Shown: in pieces, positions 27,109-35,522 of the stretch
Position numbering within the stretch: position 1 is the first letter of the stretch
Layout of the letters: each line of letters begins with the position of its first letter
Assembly (NCBI GenBank): GCA_900065925.1
Contig: LN890280.1
Coordinates: 1,728,451-1,792,450, forward strand
Reading direction: 5' to 3'
Source: Nitrosotalea devaniterrae
Lineage (GTDB): Archaea; Thermoproteota; Nitrososphaeria; Nitrososphaerales; Nitrosopumilaceae
DNA length: 64,000 bases
Notes under the pieces: model-generated
Database searches by the model: none
Told to the model about the DNA's origin: nothing
What the model saw: only the letters and a program-made list of their open reading frames with translations
Translations under genes and position numbers: made by a program

Positions 27109-27885
27109 TTATTTTATCCATCGAGTTTTTGCCGGGACTATTGATGGCTCATATCCTCGATCTCCAAGAGCAGAGATTTGATTGAATCTGTTGCTTTTAC
27201 AATGTTCAAAATGTTGCCAAACTGCTCTACTACAGAAATCAGCAAGTTGAATGCCGGGTGAAGTTTCTGAAGAAGCCATGTTAATTGTATTTAATAGATT
27301 ACCTAGATTGTCATCCATTCTAGGTCTGTAATTTTCACCGGTTAGCACTATTCCAAATCTTCTGAATCCAAGTATCATTTCTTGCAAATTTTTATCCTTT
27401 CGATATTCTTCAGCGTCATAAGTAACACTTCCAATAAGATTTTCTCTTTGCAAATAAATTGAGAATCTACCAATAGTAGCACGCATTGCTAGTCGATTTG
27501 GTATGTGGGCATTATGTCCGTAGACTCTTTTCAACTGTATTTTATTTATTGCAGTTGCAAACAAAACAGGCTTAAGTTCTAAAAGAAGATTGAAGACTTC
27601 ATCAGCAAGAGCTTTTAACTCCTCTTGTTTTAAATGTGAAAATAATCTTTGACCTCTAATAATGTCAAGATAATGTAATTCATACATTTTGTCGGGAAAT
27701 TTTGCTCTGACCTCTTCAGGAACATATTTTGCGAGGATTTTAGAGGTCTCCCTATGTGCCTTAAGATCAGCTTCTGGCGTTAGTACTAGTCCTGCAAGTA
27801 CATACCATTCCGTTTTACTTTTTCCGAATGGATGAACCCATCCAGTATCTCCAGAGGCATCAAGATATAGTGTACAAGAATCCAA
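27109..27885 (-). CDS. DUF3800 protein
   Basis: 258 residues. The N-terminus has the DUF3800 mark LYLDASGD; the C-terminal half has GIQLADFCSRAVWQHFE, the second family signature. The two acidic motifs (D..GD and QLAD) suggest an RNase H-like metal fold; such proteins are common in mobile elements and defence islands. The function is untested. It is the leftmost gene of the accessory island, and its start is a plain ATG. Confidence 0.85.
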   Translation of the reverse strand: MDSCTLYLDASGDTGWVHPFGKSKTEWYVLAGLVLTPEADLKAHRETSKILAKYVPEEVRAKFPDKMYELHYLDIIRGQRLFSHLKQEELKALADEVFNLLLELKPVLFATAINKIQLKRVYGHNAHIPNRLAMRATIGRFSIYLQRENLIGSVTYDAEEYRKDKNLQEMILGFRRFGIVLTGENYRPRMDDNLGNLLNTINMASSETSPGIQLADFCSRAVWQHFEHCKSNRFNQISALGDRGYEPSIVPAKTRWIK

Positions 27886-27954
27886 GACTTGTAACGAGGC
27901 TTCAGACTGATTAACTTTAGGATTTGTAGATAACGCTTGATTTACTATCTTAAT

Positions 27955-28221
27955 TTATAGATCCAAATTACAATTCATGCAGTATTTTTGACCTTCACAC
28001 ATGTCTTGCATTTTCTTGGGATGTTTGCACGGTGGCGCTATCTCTTTTTTGAGGGCACCCAGCCAGCTAATTTCGTTTGATAATGATGTTATTTCTCGCT
28101 GTACCAATCTGCCAACTACATCTATACCCCAGTCGTTTTCCGGTTTCTCTAGATTTTGCTTGTGTCTAGTTTTTATTTCAAGAAGCATTTCCACTATTTG
28201 GACTGCTTTTTTTGAAGTCAT
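27955..28221 (-). CDS. Small cysteine-bearing hypothetical protein
   Basis: 88 residues. The N-terminal two thirds are helical; the C-terminus holds a possible zinc site (CKHP, then DMCEGQKYCMNCNLDL). No known family. It lies upstream of DUF3800 on the same strand, 69 bases away, so the two may be co-transcribed. Confidence 0.6.
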   Translation of the reverse strand: MTSKKAVQIVEMLLEIKTRHKQNLEKPENDWGIDVVGRLVQREITSLSNEISWLGALKKEIAPPCKHPKKMQDMCEGQKYCMNCNLDL

Positions 28222-28329
28222 TAATTGATAATAGAAATACTAGAATAAATTATTCGGGTTATTTTGAAATATTCATGTCTAAAAGCTTATCCCGTCTTTG
28301 TATCTTTCATATCATTGTGAATAGTAAAA

Positions 28330-29001
28330 ATGGATAGAAAAACATGGGCAGTTCTTATTGTTGGAGGTTTGATAATGAGTACAGGTTTATCTTTTGTACT
28401 TAATTTTGGATCTTGGGTTCATCATGATGTTAATTTTCTTTATGTGAGTAATCCCATTAATCTTGAGAATGGAACAATATTTGTCATTTTAAATTTCACT
28501 ACTACAGATGCGTTTGTAGCACAAAAATCCATGGATGTTAATATGCAAGTTGTAGAAAAATCTGTGATTTATGAAAACGGTACGATTAAACCATTTCCGC
28601 ATCCATTGTCTAATGATTATAGAATTGGTTCGTATAATTTGATGATCATTAGCGCAAGAAATTCAGATTCAACTTATCCTCACACTGAATTGAATTATAC
28701 TGGTGCTTTTATTTCTCCATCTGATTATAAACAAAAACCGATGCTGCAAATAAATGGTAATGACAAAGTGATTTTTCCTCTAGCTGGTGATTATACAGCT
28801 TATCTGATAGTTATTGCACTTAATCATCCAGAACAAAGCATACCTCTAGGTAGAGTTATGAATGTCTCACCACCAGAAACATCATTACAAGTATCATCAA
28901 ATAATATTGGTATTGGTCTTTCCATAATTGTTGTAGGATTGACTATAGTTCAAATTGGTTTAGCATCACACACAATTAAAAAACACAGATCATCTGAATA
29001 A
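28330..29001 (+). CDS. Membrane-anchored extracytoplasmic protein
   Basis: 223 residues. An N-terminal helix (about 7-26, AVLIVGGLIMSTGLSFVLNF), an extracytoplasmic beta domain with several N-x-T sites, and a C-terminal helix (about 195-213, IGLSIIVVGLTIVQIGLA) ending in a short basic tail. No known family. The layout (two helices bracketing a surface domain) recurs in the island at 35523. Confidence 0.65.
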   Translation: MDRKTWAVLIVGGLIMSTGLSFVLNFGSWVHHDVNFLYVSNPINLENGTIFVILNFTTTDAFVAQKSMDVNMQVVEKSVIYENGTIKPFPHPLSNDYRIGSYNLMIISARNSDSTYPHTELNYTGAFISPSDYKQKPMLQINGNDKVIFPLAGDYTAYLIVIALNHPEQSIPLGRVMNVSPPETSLQVSSNNIGIGLSIIVVGLTIVQIGLASHTIKKHRSSE

Positions 29002-29017
29002 ATTATGTCAAAGTATT

Positions 29018-29569
29018 CTATGGATCAGTACTATCTTGTTTTTTATCTTCCTCTTCTTTCAAACGTTCTAATTCCTCTTTTACTATTTTTTTGATATCTT
29101 CAATAGAATATGGCGGAGATAATCTCTGTGTTCCTACACGAATTTTGGCGTTTTTATAATTTTGTAACTTTCTATGAATAAACTCTGCTATACTGATAGA
29201 ACCCGCTGCTATACTGATTATATTACTAACCCAAAAAATAACAAATTCACTTTGCATTGATTCAACAGATGCTTGGTAAATTCCTCCATTGCCTTGTATA
29301 GTAATTCCTTTTTCTTCAAATGATTCGCCAGCTAGATGAGGGAGTTCATTAGCTTTTGGTGCAGAAAAAGCTATATCTAATTTTAAACTGTTGCTTTCTA
29401 ACTCACGTAAAATATCTTCTAGAATCATTACGTTAACACGCTGTTGGTTTTTCACTGCCATTCTAAAATTATCATCAGTATCATTGATTTCACAGGATTT
29501 TGTTTCGCCCTGAATGTATTCTCTAAGTTTTTTTATTCCCGATTTGTGTGTCATATTACCAATTAGCAC
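29018..29569 (-). CDS. Hypothetical protein with one membrane helix
   Basis: 183 residues, GTG start; ATG at 29554 is an alternative. A soluble N-terminal domain is followed by one membrane-like helix (about 107-127, FVIFWVSNIISIAAGSISIA) and a strongly charged C-terminus rich in E and K (VKEELERLKEEEDKK). It has no known family. It is convergent with the gene at 28330. Confidence 0.55.
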   Translation of the reverse strand: MLIGNMTHKSGIKKLREYIQGETKSCEINDTDDNFRMAVKNQQRVNVMILEDILRELESNSLKLDIAFSAPKANELPHLAGESFEEKGITIQGNGGIYQASVESMQSEFVIFWVSNIISIAAGSISIAEFIHRKLQNYKNAKIRVGTQRLSPPYSIEDIKKIVKEELERLKEEEDKKQDSTDP

Positions 29570-29739
29570 ATCTAATAATTAATCTTTGAAATAGTTAAAA
29601 AACTCCAATTGTATTTTAAAGAACCACCTAATCAGGTCATTTCCCAACTATTGTTAAGCATCTTCATTTCTCACTCCCAAGAGGATTTTAGTATATGAAA
29701 GGAGAGTTTAACTGAAACGTGTGAAAAATAAATCACAGA

Positions 29740-31029
29740 TTGAACAGATTTCGGTTTACAAACATGTATGATATTAGAAAAACAATTAACGAAATTGAAT
29801 CTGTAGATAGAACTCACTTTAATGAAAAAATTATTCTACATCTGGCAATAGACAAAAAAGACACCCCTAAACCATCCTTTATCAAGATAGATTTCTTAGC
29901 AAAAGATGAACCATTACCTGATGAATTAACATATGATTATGGTGATTTCATCATAATTAGAAAGACTATTTCATATTCTGAATTTATTGATATGTTATAT
30001 CATATTGAAGATCAAACTAAATTTGGAATTAGACCAATACAAGATAATATTGTAAAAACGGAACAGTGGGATAGATTTTACATATCAAGCAATCAATCAT
30101 GGGGATACATACAACCTGAATTTCCTACACTTTATTTTCAATCTAGATTTGATCAACAAACTAGTGGCATCATACCGCAGGAAATACTAGCTGCTAAAGA
30201 TACACCTCCATATCCAAATGCTAGTAAAGCAATAGCACATATCTTTGGAATAAGAGTTGGATGGAATCAGGAACGATATTTTGTAATATCAATTCCAGAT
30301 TATAGAGCAAGAATTAAGACTGTACGAATTTCCAATAACAAAATACTGACGGATATTGATGCTAGATACATATCTGAAAAGGAGTTGTTCTACCAGTTTT
30401 ATCTTGGAGGAAACAATCAGGCAGTATCAGAATCCAAGGTTGAAATTAAAAATGGTATATCTACTATTTCCATACCAAAGGACTCTGATCACTATCTAGT
30501 TTTATTGATGACAAAATCTGGTGAGTTGCTTGATAAAAAAGAGATCTCAACAGCATATCCTTCTCAGGATTCTAGTGTGATAGTAGAAATTCCATCATAT
30601 AGTCTCATGGAGATGATTTCAAATGGAGAAGGAAAACATATTGAATTTAAATCCAAACTCGATAACCCAGAACCATTTATCACTTCAGTAGTATCATTTT
30701 CAAATACAGGAGGTGGGCGAATTTTCATTGGAGTTAACGATTATGGAGAGATCATCGGTATCGATGAACCTGATGCCATCACGAAGAAAGTATTTGAGTG
30801 GATTGCACAATATTGTGACCCGCGAGTAGATGTCAAACCAACACATTCTACTGATCTTAATGTCATAGTGGTTGATGTTCCAAAAGGTGTAAACAAGCCA
30901 TACTTTCTAAAAACTGGCGGGTGTTTTGTAAGACATGGTGCTACGGACAGACAAGCTACAAGAGTAGAGTTAGAGAGCATGAAAAAACCCCAAGACATGA
31001 ATGAACGTAGAGGATTAGCACTAGAATAG
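29740..31029 (+). CDS. AlbA_2/Schlafen-type protein with novel N-terminal region
   Basis: 429 residues, TTG start (ATG at 29764 is an alternative). Residues about 287-400 match the AlbA_2 (Schlafen-like) domain: GEGKHIEFKSKL, SFSNTGGGRIFIGVND, then VIVVDVP and FVRHGATDRQATRVELE. The N-terminal 280 residues are not recognised. AlbA_2 proteins bind nucleic acid or ATP, and Schlafen relatives include defence proteins and tRNA or RNA nucleases. It is isolated in the island, with no helicase half. Confidence 0.78.
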   Translation: MNRFRFTNMYDIRKTINEIESVDRTHFNEKIILHLAIDKKDTPKPSFIKIDFLAKDEPLPDELTYDYGDFIIIRKTISYSEFIDMLYHIEDQTKFGIRPIQDNIVKTEQWDRFYISSNQSWGYIQPEFPTLYFQSRFDQQTSGIIPQEILAAKDTPPYPNASKAIAHIFGIRVGWNQERYFVISIPDYRARIKTVRISNNKILTDIDARYISEKELFYQFYLGGNNQAVSESKVEIKNGISTISIPKDSDHYLVLLMTKSGELLDKKEISTAYPSQDSSVIVEIPSYSLMEMISNGEGKHIEFKSKLDNPEPFITSVVSFSNTGGGRIFIGVNDYGEIIGIDEPDAITKKVFEWIAQYCDPRVDVKPTHSTDLNVIVVDVPKGVNKPYFLKTGGCFVRHGATDRQATRVELESMKKPQDMNERRGLALE

Positions 31030-31163
31030 ATTCAATCATTGAAAAGAGTAGTAATCTTGAATCGGATCCAATGCCTGAACGGTTTATTCTTGTAGCATGA
31101 ATGATTTCATTTCTCTTTTAATAGGATTTACAGTAATATTGATCCATAATTTCATGTAAGATA

Positions 31164-31301
31164 TTATTGATTATTCTTTAATTGCGTGAGTGAATATTCA
31201 AAACCATGCGAACGATTTGCGTATTTCTTTTTCTTAATTTGCAAATCAAGCCATTTTATTAGATCTTCATCAACTGTAATGCTGAGTTTAACCTTGACCA
31301 A
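31164..31301 (-). CDS. Ribbon-helix-helix (CopG-like) regulator
   Basis: 45 residues from a TTG at 31301. The protein reads KVKLSITVDEDL for the DNA-binding strand, followed by two helices with KKYANRSHGFEYSLTQL, the hallmark of CopG-type regulators. It lies divergent from the gene at 31384, and the shared region holds the inverted repeat at 31349-31365. It probably represses both genes. No toxin partner is adjacent on its own strand. Confidence 0.8.
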   Translation of the reverse strand: MVKVKLSITVDEDLIKWLDLQIKKKKYANRSHGFEYSLTQLKNNQ

Positions 31302-31313
31302 TAGTATGACTAA

Positions 31314-31365
31314 GTAGGATACAGCAATTTATCTAGGAGTGAGATAAAATCCTACTAGGTAGGAT
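31314..31365. promoter_or_regulatory. Putative operator for the RHH regulator
   Basis: A perfect 7-bp inverted repeat, ATCCTAC-TAG-GTAGGAT, at 31349-31365, plus a third copy of GTAGGAT at 31314-31320. The sites lie between the divergent RHH gene and the gene at 31384, as expected for an autoregulated operator. Confidence 0.6.
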
Positions 31366-31383
31366 ATTTAGAGATGTCTGAAT

Positions 31384-31986
31384 ATGGTAGATGAAAAAAT
31401 GGTAGACATACACACACCGGACGGAGCCGTGAAGCTATTGACCGATTGGATAGTAGAAAACATGTATGAAGAAATTAAAAATCGTGAATCTACTGATATC
31501 ATAGACATTACTCCTTCTGAATTATTAGACAAAATAGTAAGTCTCTACCAAGGAGATGAACTACACAGAATCATAAGAACTGCCGTATTTGATGCCATAG
31601 AGAATGTAAAAAGTGACAAGGTAACTGACGCACATGAAAAATTCATTGAGGGTGTTGCTGTTGATACCCCAAAGGATAAGGCTCAAAATATTATCGAATC
31701 AAAAGTGCCCACGAAAAAGAAGACAGGTAAATCTGCCAAGATTTCAGGTATAGTCATTGCAATTTGTGCAGTGATAATCATTACAAGTCTGGTACATACA
31801 GACTCAAAATATTGGGGATTGACGGATACACAAAGATCAAAAATAAAGGCTATGGAAAATACCTGTGATGCTAATGGAGCAGCTGCATGGCTCCAGTCAG
31901 GACAATATGATCAAGCCTTCCATGATAGATGTTATGGAGCAATAGATTCACAAATACAGCAATTCCGTAGCTTGAATCAAAAGTAA
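31384..31986 (+). CDS. Single-pass membrane protein with soluble N-domain
   Basis: 200 residues, ATG start. A cytoplasmic acidic N-domain (1-105), a lysine-rich linker, one membrane helix (about 119-138, ISGIVIAICAVIIITSLV) and an external tail with two cysteines (CDANG and DRCYG) that could form a disulphide. No known family. Its promoter region carries the RHH operator, so it is probably the controlled partner of that regulator. Confidence 0.65.
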   Translation: MVDEKMVDIHTPDGAVKLLTDWIVENMYEEIKNRESTDIIDITPSELLDKIVSLYQGDELHRIIRTAVFDAIENVKSDKVTDAHEKFIEGVAVDTPKDKAQNIIESKVPTKKKTGKSAKISGIVIAICAVIIITSLVHTDSKYWGLTDTQRSKIKAMENTCDANGAAAWLQSGQYDQAFHDRCYGAIDSQIQQFRSLNQK

Positions 31987-32024
31987 AATATGTTTAGATT
32001 CGGCACTTGGTATATTCTAAAATT

Positions 32025-33023
32025 TTAGGTTTCGCCATCAATCAATTGTTTCTTTATATTTTCAAATTCTGATGGAGTAAATATACCAGTATCACGCAAT
32101 TTGTTAAGTGCTTCAATCTCTTTAGTCATATCATATCCACAATAGGCTAGTACCACTCTATCATTAGGTTTCTTTAACTCAATACTTGGAATAGTTTTCA
32201 AATTCATAGATGATGCAATTTTTTCTATCATTTCTTGAAGTTCGCCTCTTACATGACTTTGTTCTGCCCCTATGTGCATGGTGAATAATGAAACCAAGAT
32301 TGTAGCTATGGGTATTTTAGACAATTGTCTTTCAACCATAGATTTTGGAACGCCTAGTCCAGGTATCACTTGATTCTCAAGAAATTGGATTAACTGAGAA
32401 TTACCAGTTTGTATTGCGAATCTTAAATTATATAGCGGTGTCAGTACTATTCTCAAAATAGAATCCCCATACGTATCATATGACCAAATGTCATGTCCTT
32501 TCAAATGGACTACGTCTTCTTTTGTATAATTCTTAATGTTTTCACCTTCCTTTACCTTGATTCCTTTGATTTCTCTTTCACCAGTATACGCTTGTCCACG
32601 TTGAATATTACCTCCAAGTTCTATTGAGACATTCTTTGGATGCAGTAATTGTAAACTTGTTATCTTGCCTGATTCATCTTTTTTTAACAAGATGAAGGCA
32701 TCTCCATACAAGAACATGTGTTGGAATGCATCTTTTAACAAGACATCAAAATTAGAATTTTTTAAAAATTGTTCAATCTGTAAATGAGACTTATCATCAG
32801 TAGGTTTTATTGCATAATTTCCGGCATATTTGGTAAGTAAGTCTATTGATCCTCTTACTAATGGAATATTCTTGTAATAGTAATCATAAGCATCATGTAT
32901 AGTGAATTCTCTATTACAAGAAGTACATTTTAATAATTTATGATTCTGAATTTGTTGAAAAGTTGTATCAACTCTTTTTGTACAAAATGGACATCCAAAG
33001 AAAATATCAAAATCAATTGACAC
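32025..33023 (-). CDS. Phage-portal-like protein with zinc ribbon and SHOCT tail
   Basis: 332 residues, GTG start. A zinc ribbon leads (C11, C14, C33, C36). The core (about 55-215) resembles viral portal proteins: AFQHMFLYGDAFILL, LHPKNVSIELG and DVVHLKGHD...YGDSIL. The last 30 residues (ALNKLRDTGIFTPSEFENIK) match the short SHOCT motif. No terminase, capsid or tail gene lies near, so it is either a provirus remnant or a portal fold reused by the host. Identification is by pattern only. Confidence 0.55.
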   Translation of the reverse strand: MSIDFDIFFGCPFCTKRVDTTFQQIQNHKLLKCTSCNREFTIHDAYDYYYKNIPLVRGSIDLLTKYAGNYAIKPTDDKSHLQIEQFLKNSNFDVLLKDAFQHMFLYGDAFILLKKDESGKITSLQLLHPKNVSIELGGNIQRGQAYTGEREIKGIKVKEGENIKNYTKEDVVHLKGHDIWSYDTYGDSILRIVLTPLYNLRFAIQTGNSQLIQFLENQVIPGLGVPKSMVERQLSKIPIATILVSLFTMHIGAEQSHVRGELQEMIEKIASSMNLKTIPSIELKKPNDRVVLAYCGYDMTKEIEALNKLRDTGIFTPSEFENIKKQLIDGET

Positions 33024-33062
33024 TAGCTACCTGCGTCATGCCATATTATAAAGACCATCTTT

Positions 33063-33149
33063 TGTACTGGATATATTCAAAAATTTGAGTTTTTTGTATG
33101 AGATGTATCACATCATTATATTCAACTGACGCCGTGTGGAGAAATCGTT
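33063..33149. repeat. Left copy of 87-bp direct repeat
   Basis: Aligns without gaps to 34651-34737 with about 15 mismatches in 87; the first 23 bases are identical. The two copies are in the same orientation, 1.6 kb apart, and bracket the genes at 33313 and 33825. Each also lies 40-75 bases upstream of a minus-strand start (33023 and 34577). Confidence 0.85.
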
Positions 33150-33312
33150 CTAAATTTAGATTATTTCAGAAGGGTAGTTGACAGGATAAAAAACCAAAGC
33201 CTATCCCCATGGATGAAACTAGAGCTAACTACATAATACAAAATGTCATGATTTGTTGGGAAGAATTCAACTTTAGAAAGTTTATCATCAAACGTATTTA
33301 CTATTAGAAATA

Positions 33313-33828
33313 ATGGATAACAACAATTCCAGTCAGATTAATGATGGAGCAATTTTAGAAAGATCATATATTTTTTGTAACGAAACAATGCATACAATAT
33401 CTCTTCAAGTCAGACGCCTTCAAACTACGGAACCGGAAGATTCAGAATTCATATTTAGAAAATGGGCAGATCTACGATTTCTAATTTTATCTCTTGATAG
33501 ACTTTACAAAGCTACAGGTATAGCACTTAATGTTAAAAGTATTTCAAATGATGTACAAAAAGCTAGACAGGAATTTCGTAATTCTATGCCGTTTTTAAAA
33601 AACCTACGTGACATAGGAGAACATTTTGATTCTTATTCTATGGATAATGGACGTCTAAAGAATATCTCTAGGGGAGATCTTCAGGTTGGAACATGGGGTC
33701 GCGATGGGACTTGGTTTAATTGGCTTGGTGAAGAGATAAAGGTCATTGAATGTGAACAAGCTGCAATAGAATTATTCAAAAAGATGCGTGATATTAGGAA
33801 TAATTTTAAAAAACCTCAAATTAATTAA
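33313..33828 (+). CDS. HEPN-like hypothetical protein
   Basis: 171 residues, all-helical by composition. It carries R-D-I-G-E-H (R99, H104), which fits the R-x4-H pattern of HEPN RNases, in the context NLRDIGEHFDSY. HEPN proteins often serve as RNA-cutting toxins or defence effectors. The family match is weak, since only the motif and helical character are seen. It ends 4 bases inside the convergent membrane gene, and the pair lies between two direct repeats. Confidence 0.5.
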   Translation: MDNNNSSQINDGAILERSYIFCNETMHTISLQVRRLQTTEPEDSEFIFRKWADLRFLILSLDRLYKATGIALNVKSISNDVQKARQEFRNSMPFLKNLRDIGEHFDSYSMDNGRLKNISRGDLQVGTWGRDGTWFNWLGEEIKVIECEQAAIELFKKMRDIRNNFKKPQIN

Positions 33829-34577
33829 GAGTCCAATATTGGAAATTTTCCACTTAATCTACGCTTGACATTCACCATTAATCGATCCAACTGGAATTTT
33901 TTTAATAGATAATAGCTTATGATTGCAGTGTAGAAACAAAATGCAAAAAGGATCAACATTGCTAATAAAATGTATAACATGATCTGTGGTTTTGTAACAA
34001 GTGGATAGATTAATGATGTGAATATGAATGGTGAAATTGCCCATTCAAGATTTGATGACATTTCTCTGCCTAAATTTATTCTACTACTATCTTCTTTATT
34101 TTCAAACATAAGACCGGATTTTGTTAAGAGGTATGTAGCCACATTAATGATCGAAGCCGCAAATAATGATGGCACAGAGGTTAACATCATAATGATTACT
34201 ACTCTATTTGCATTCTCAGATAACGCGTCTAACATTCCAGTCCAAGTAAGAATATTGCAGATTATGGCAAATGAGTATAGAGTAGTTCTAATAGAGAATT
34301 TCAATACTGATGGAGTTTTTGCTTCAATTGTTGCATACGTGTATGAACCGTGATCCTGGTGTCGCCATTTGTGTAATGTAGCAAATCTTTGAGTAAAACC
34401 CGGAGAACACTCAATTGATATGGCAGCTGGAATCAAAGCAAGCATAGTCATAGCAAAAGGTATCCCCAAAAACCATAGTGATTGATTACCTTGAGCAATT
34501 GCAGTTGGAATTGATATGCCTACTGCAAACCACGTGATCTTGGATTTGAGAATTTTTTTGATTTTTTCTTTATTCAC
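33825..34577 (-). CDS. Multi-pass membrane protein
   Basis: 250 residues with about six hydrophobic segments (for example FLGIPFAMTMLALIPAAI, TLYSFAIICNILTWTG, VIIMMLTSVPSLFAASIINV and MLYILLAMLILFAFCFYTAI). No transporter motif is seen. GTG start. It is convergent with the HEPN-like gene (4-base overlap), and both lie between 87-bp direct repeats, which suggests a joint module. Confidence 0.65.
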   Translation of the reverse strand: MNKEKIKKILKSKITWFAVGISIPTAIAQGNQSLWFLGIPFAMTMLALIPAAISIECSPGFTQRFATLHKWRHQDHGSYTYATIEAKTPSVLKFSIRTTLYSFAIICNILTWTGMLDALSENANRVVIIMMLTSVPSLFAASIINVATYLLTKSGLMFENKEDSSRINLGREMSSNLEWAISPFIFTSLIYPLVTKPQIMLYILLAMLILFAFCFYTAIISYYLLKKFQLDRLMVNVKRRLSGKFPILDS

Positions 34578-34650
34578 AATTTTGGTAGAAACATGAAAGA
34601 AGTAATAAGTAGATCTAACTAAGCAAATTAGTTTAAATTTATTATGATTC

Positions 34651-34737
34651 TGTACTGGATATATTCAAAAATTCAAGTTTTTTGTATTAGCAGTATCACC
34701 TTATAAGATTCAAATGACACGGTGTGGATAATTCGTA
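34651..34737. repeat. Right copy of 87-bp direct repeat
   Basis: Partner of 33063-33149, about 83% identical without gaps, same orientation. The shared block starts TGTACTGGATATATTCAAAA. It holds no ORF and could be an activator or operator element shared by two genes, or the scar of a cassette insertion or duplication. Confidence 0.85.
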
Positions 34738-34760
34738 ATCAGATCAAGTTTCCTAGAAAT

Positions 34761-35408
34761 TCATATCATTTTATCAAGTTTTACTAACAAGTTTTCTGTT
34801 GCGTCAACAAATCCTTTTGTCTCAAGACGGGCAATTTTTCCTTTTTCAGCAAAAATGTAATATTTTCTCAGTGGCTCATAGATTTTTAATGCATCTTCAA
34901 GAATATCATGCGGTATGACATCGCCGAATTCATATGCAAATTTCTGCATGTCATTTATTAACACACTTAGACTCATTTCCAAAAGTTTCACTTCTTGTTC
35001 GTAACTATCCTTGGCTGTCGCAGGAATCGTATTTTCAACAGCATAGATTGTGCCTATATCTATTAATTTTCGTTTTAGTAATTGCAAGTCTAAATGCATT
35101 TTTTTGATTACAAATTTTCCTCGGTTCTTTTTGCTCTCGTTTTGTTCTAATATTATATCATTAATTCGAGACTGTTGAGTATCAGTATAAATCAAAATTG
35201 CTATTGCTATTGCTATTCCTATTCCAGTTGAAACTACCAACGTAGCCCATCCTGAAATATCATAATGTTCATCAGTAGTTTTAACCAAAAAAGAGAAACT
35301 AGTGTTCATACTAAAATAGATAATTGTGCTTATGATCCCTATTGTACTCAAAATAAAAATAATAATGATTTGTTGTATTGGACTCCAAGGAGTACATGAT
35401 AATTTCAT
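34761..35408 (-). CDS. Two-helix membrane protein with cytoplasmic helical domain
   Basis: 215 residues. Two membrane helices near the N-terminus (about 11-32 and 50-72) are followed by a helical cytoplasmic domain with no cysteines. No family is recognised with confidence. The gene is divergent from 35523, with an inverted repeat between them. Confidence 0.6.
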   Translation of the reverse strand: MKLSCTPWSPIQQIIIIFILSTIGIISTIIYFSMNTSFSFLVKTTDEHYDISGWATLVVSTGIGIAIAIAILIYTDTQQSRINDIILEQNESKKNRGKFVIKKMHLDLQLLKRKLIDIGTIYAVENTIPATAKDSYEQEVKLLEMSLSVLINDMQKFAYEFGDVIPHDILEDALKIYEPLRKYYIFAEKGKIARLETKGFVDATENLLVKLDKMI

Positions 35409-35470
35409 TATCTCAATTATACAAGTTTCTTCTTTCTTAAAACAGTTTAACAGTATTACTGCATAACTAT

Positions 35471-35521
35471 GTTTAGTAAATTTTTGTATAAGTTAATCTA
35501 TTTCATAAATTTATACTAAAC
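35471..35521. promoter_or_regulatory. Inverted repeat between divergent membrane genes
   Basis: GTTTAGTA at 35471-35478 and its complement TACTAAAC at 35514-35521, with AT-rich sequence between. The right arm ends one base before the start at 35523. It could be a shared operator. Confidence 0.35.
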
Positions 35522-35522
35522 A

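Noticed and set aside
31030-31163. Further gene after the AlbA_2 protein
   Set aside because: Stops occur in every frame and no motif is visible; it is probably the AlbA_2 gene's 3' flank.
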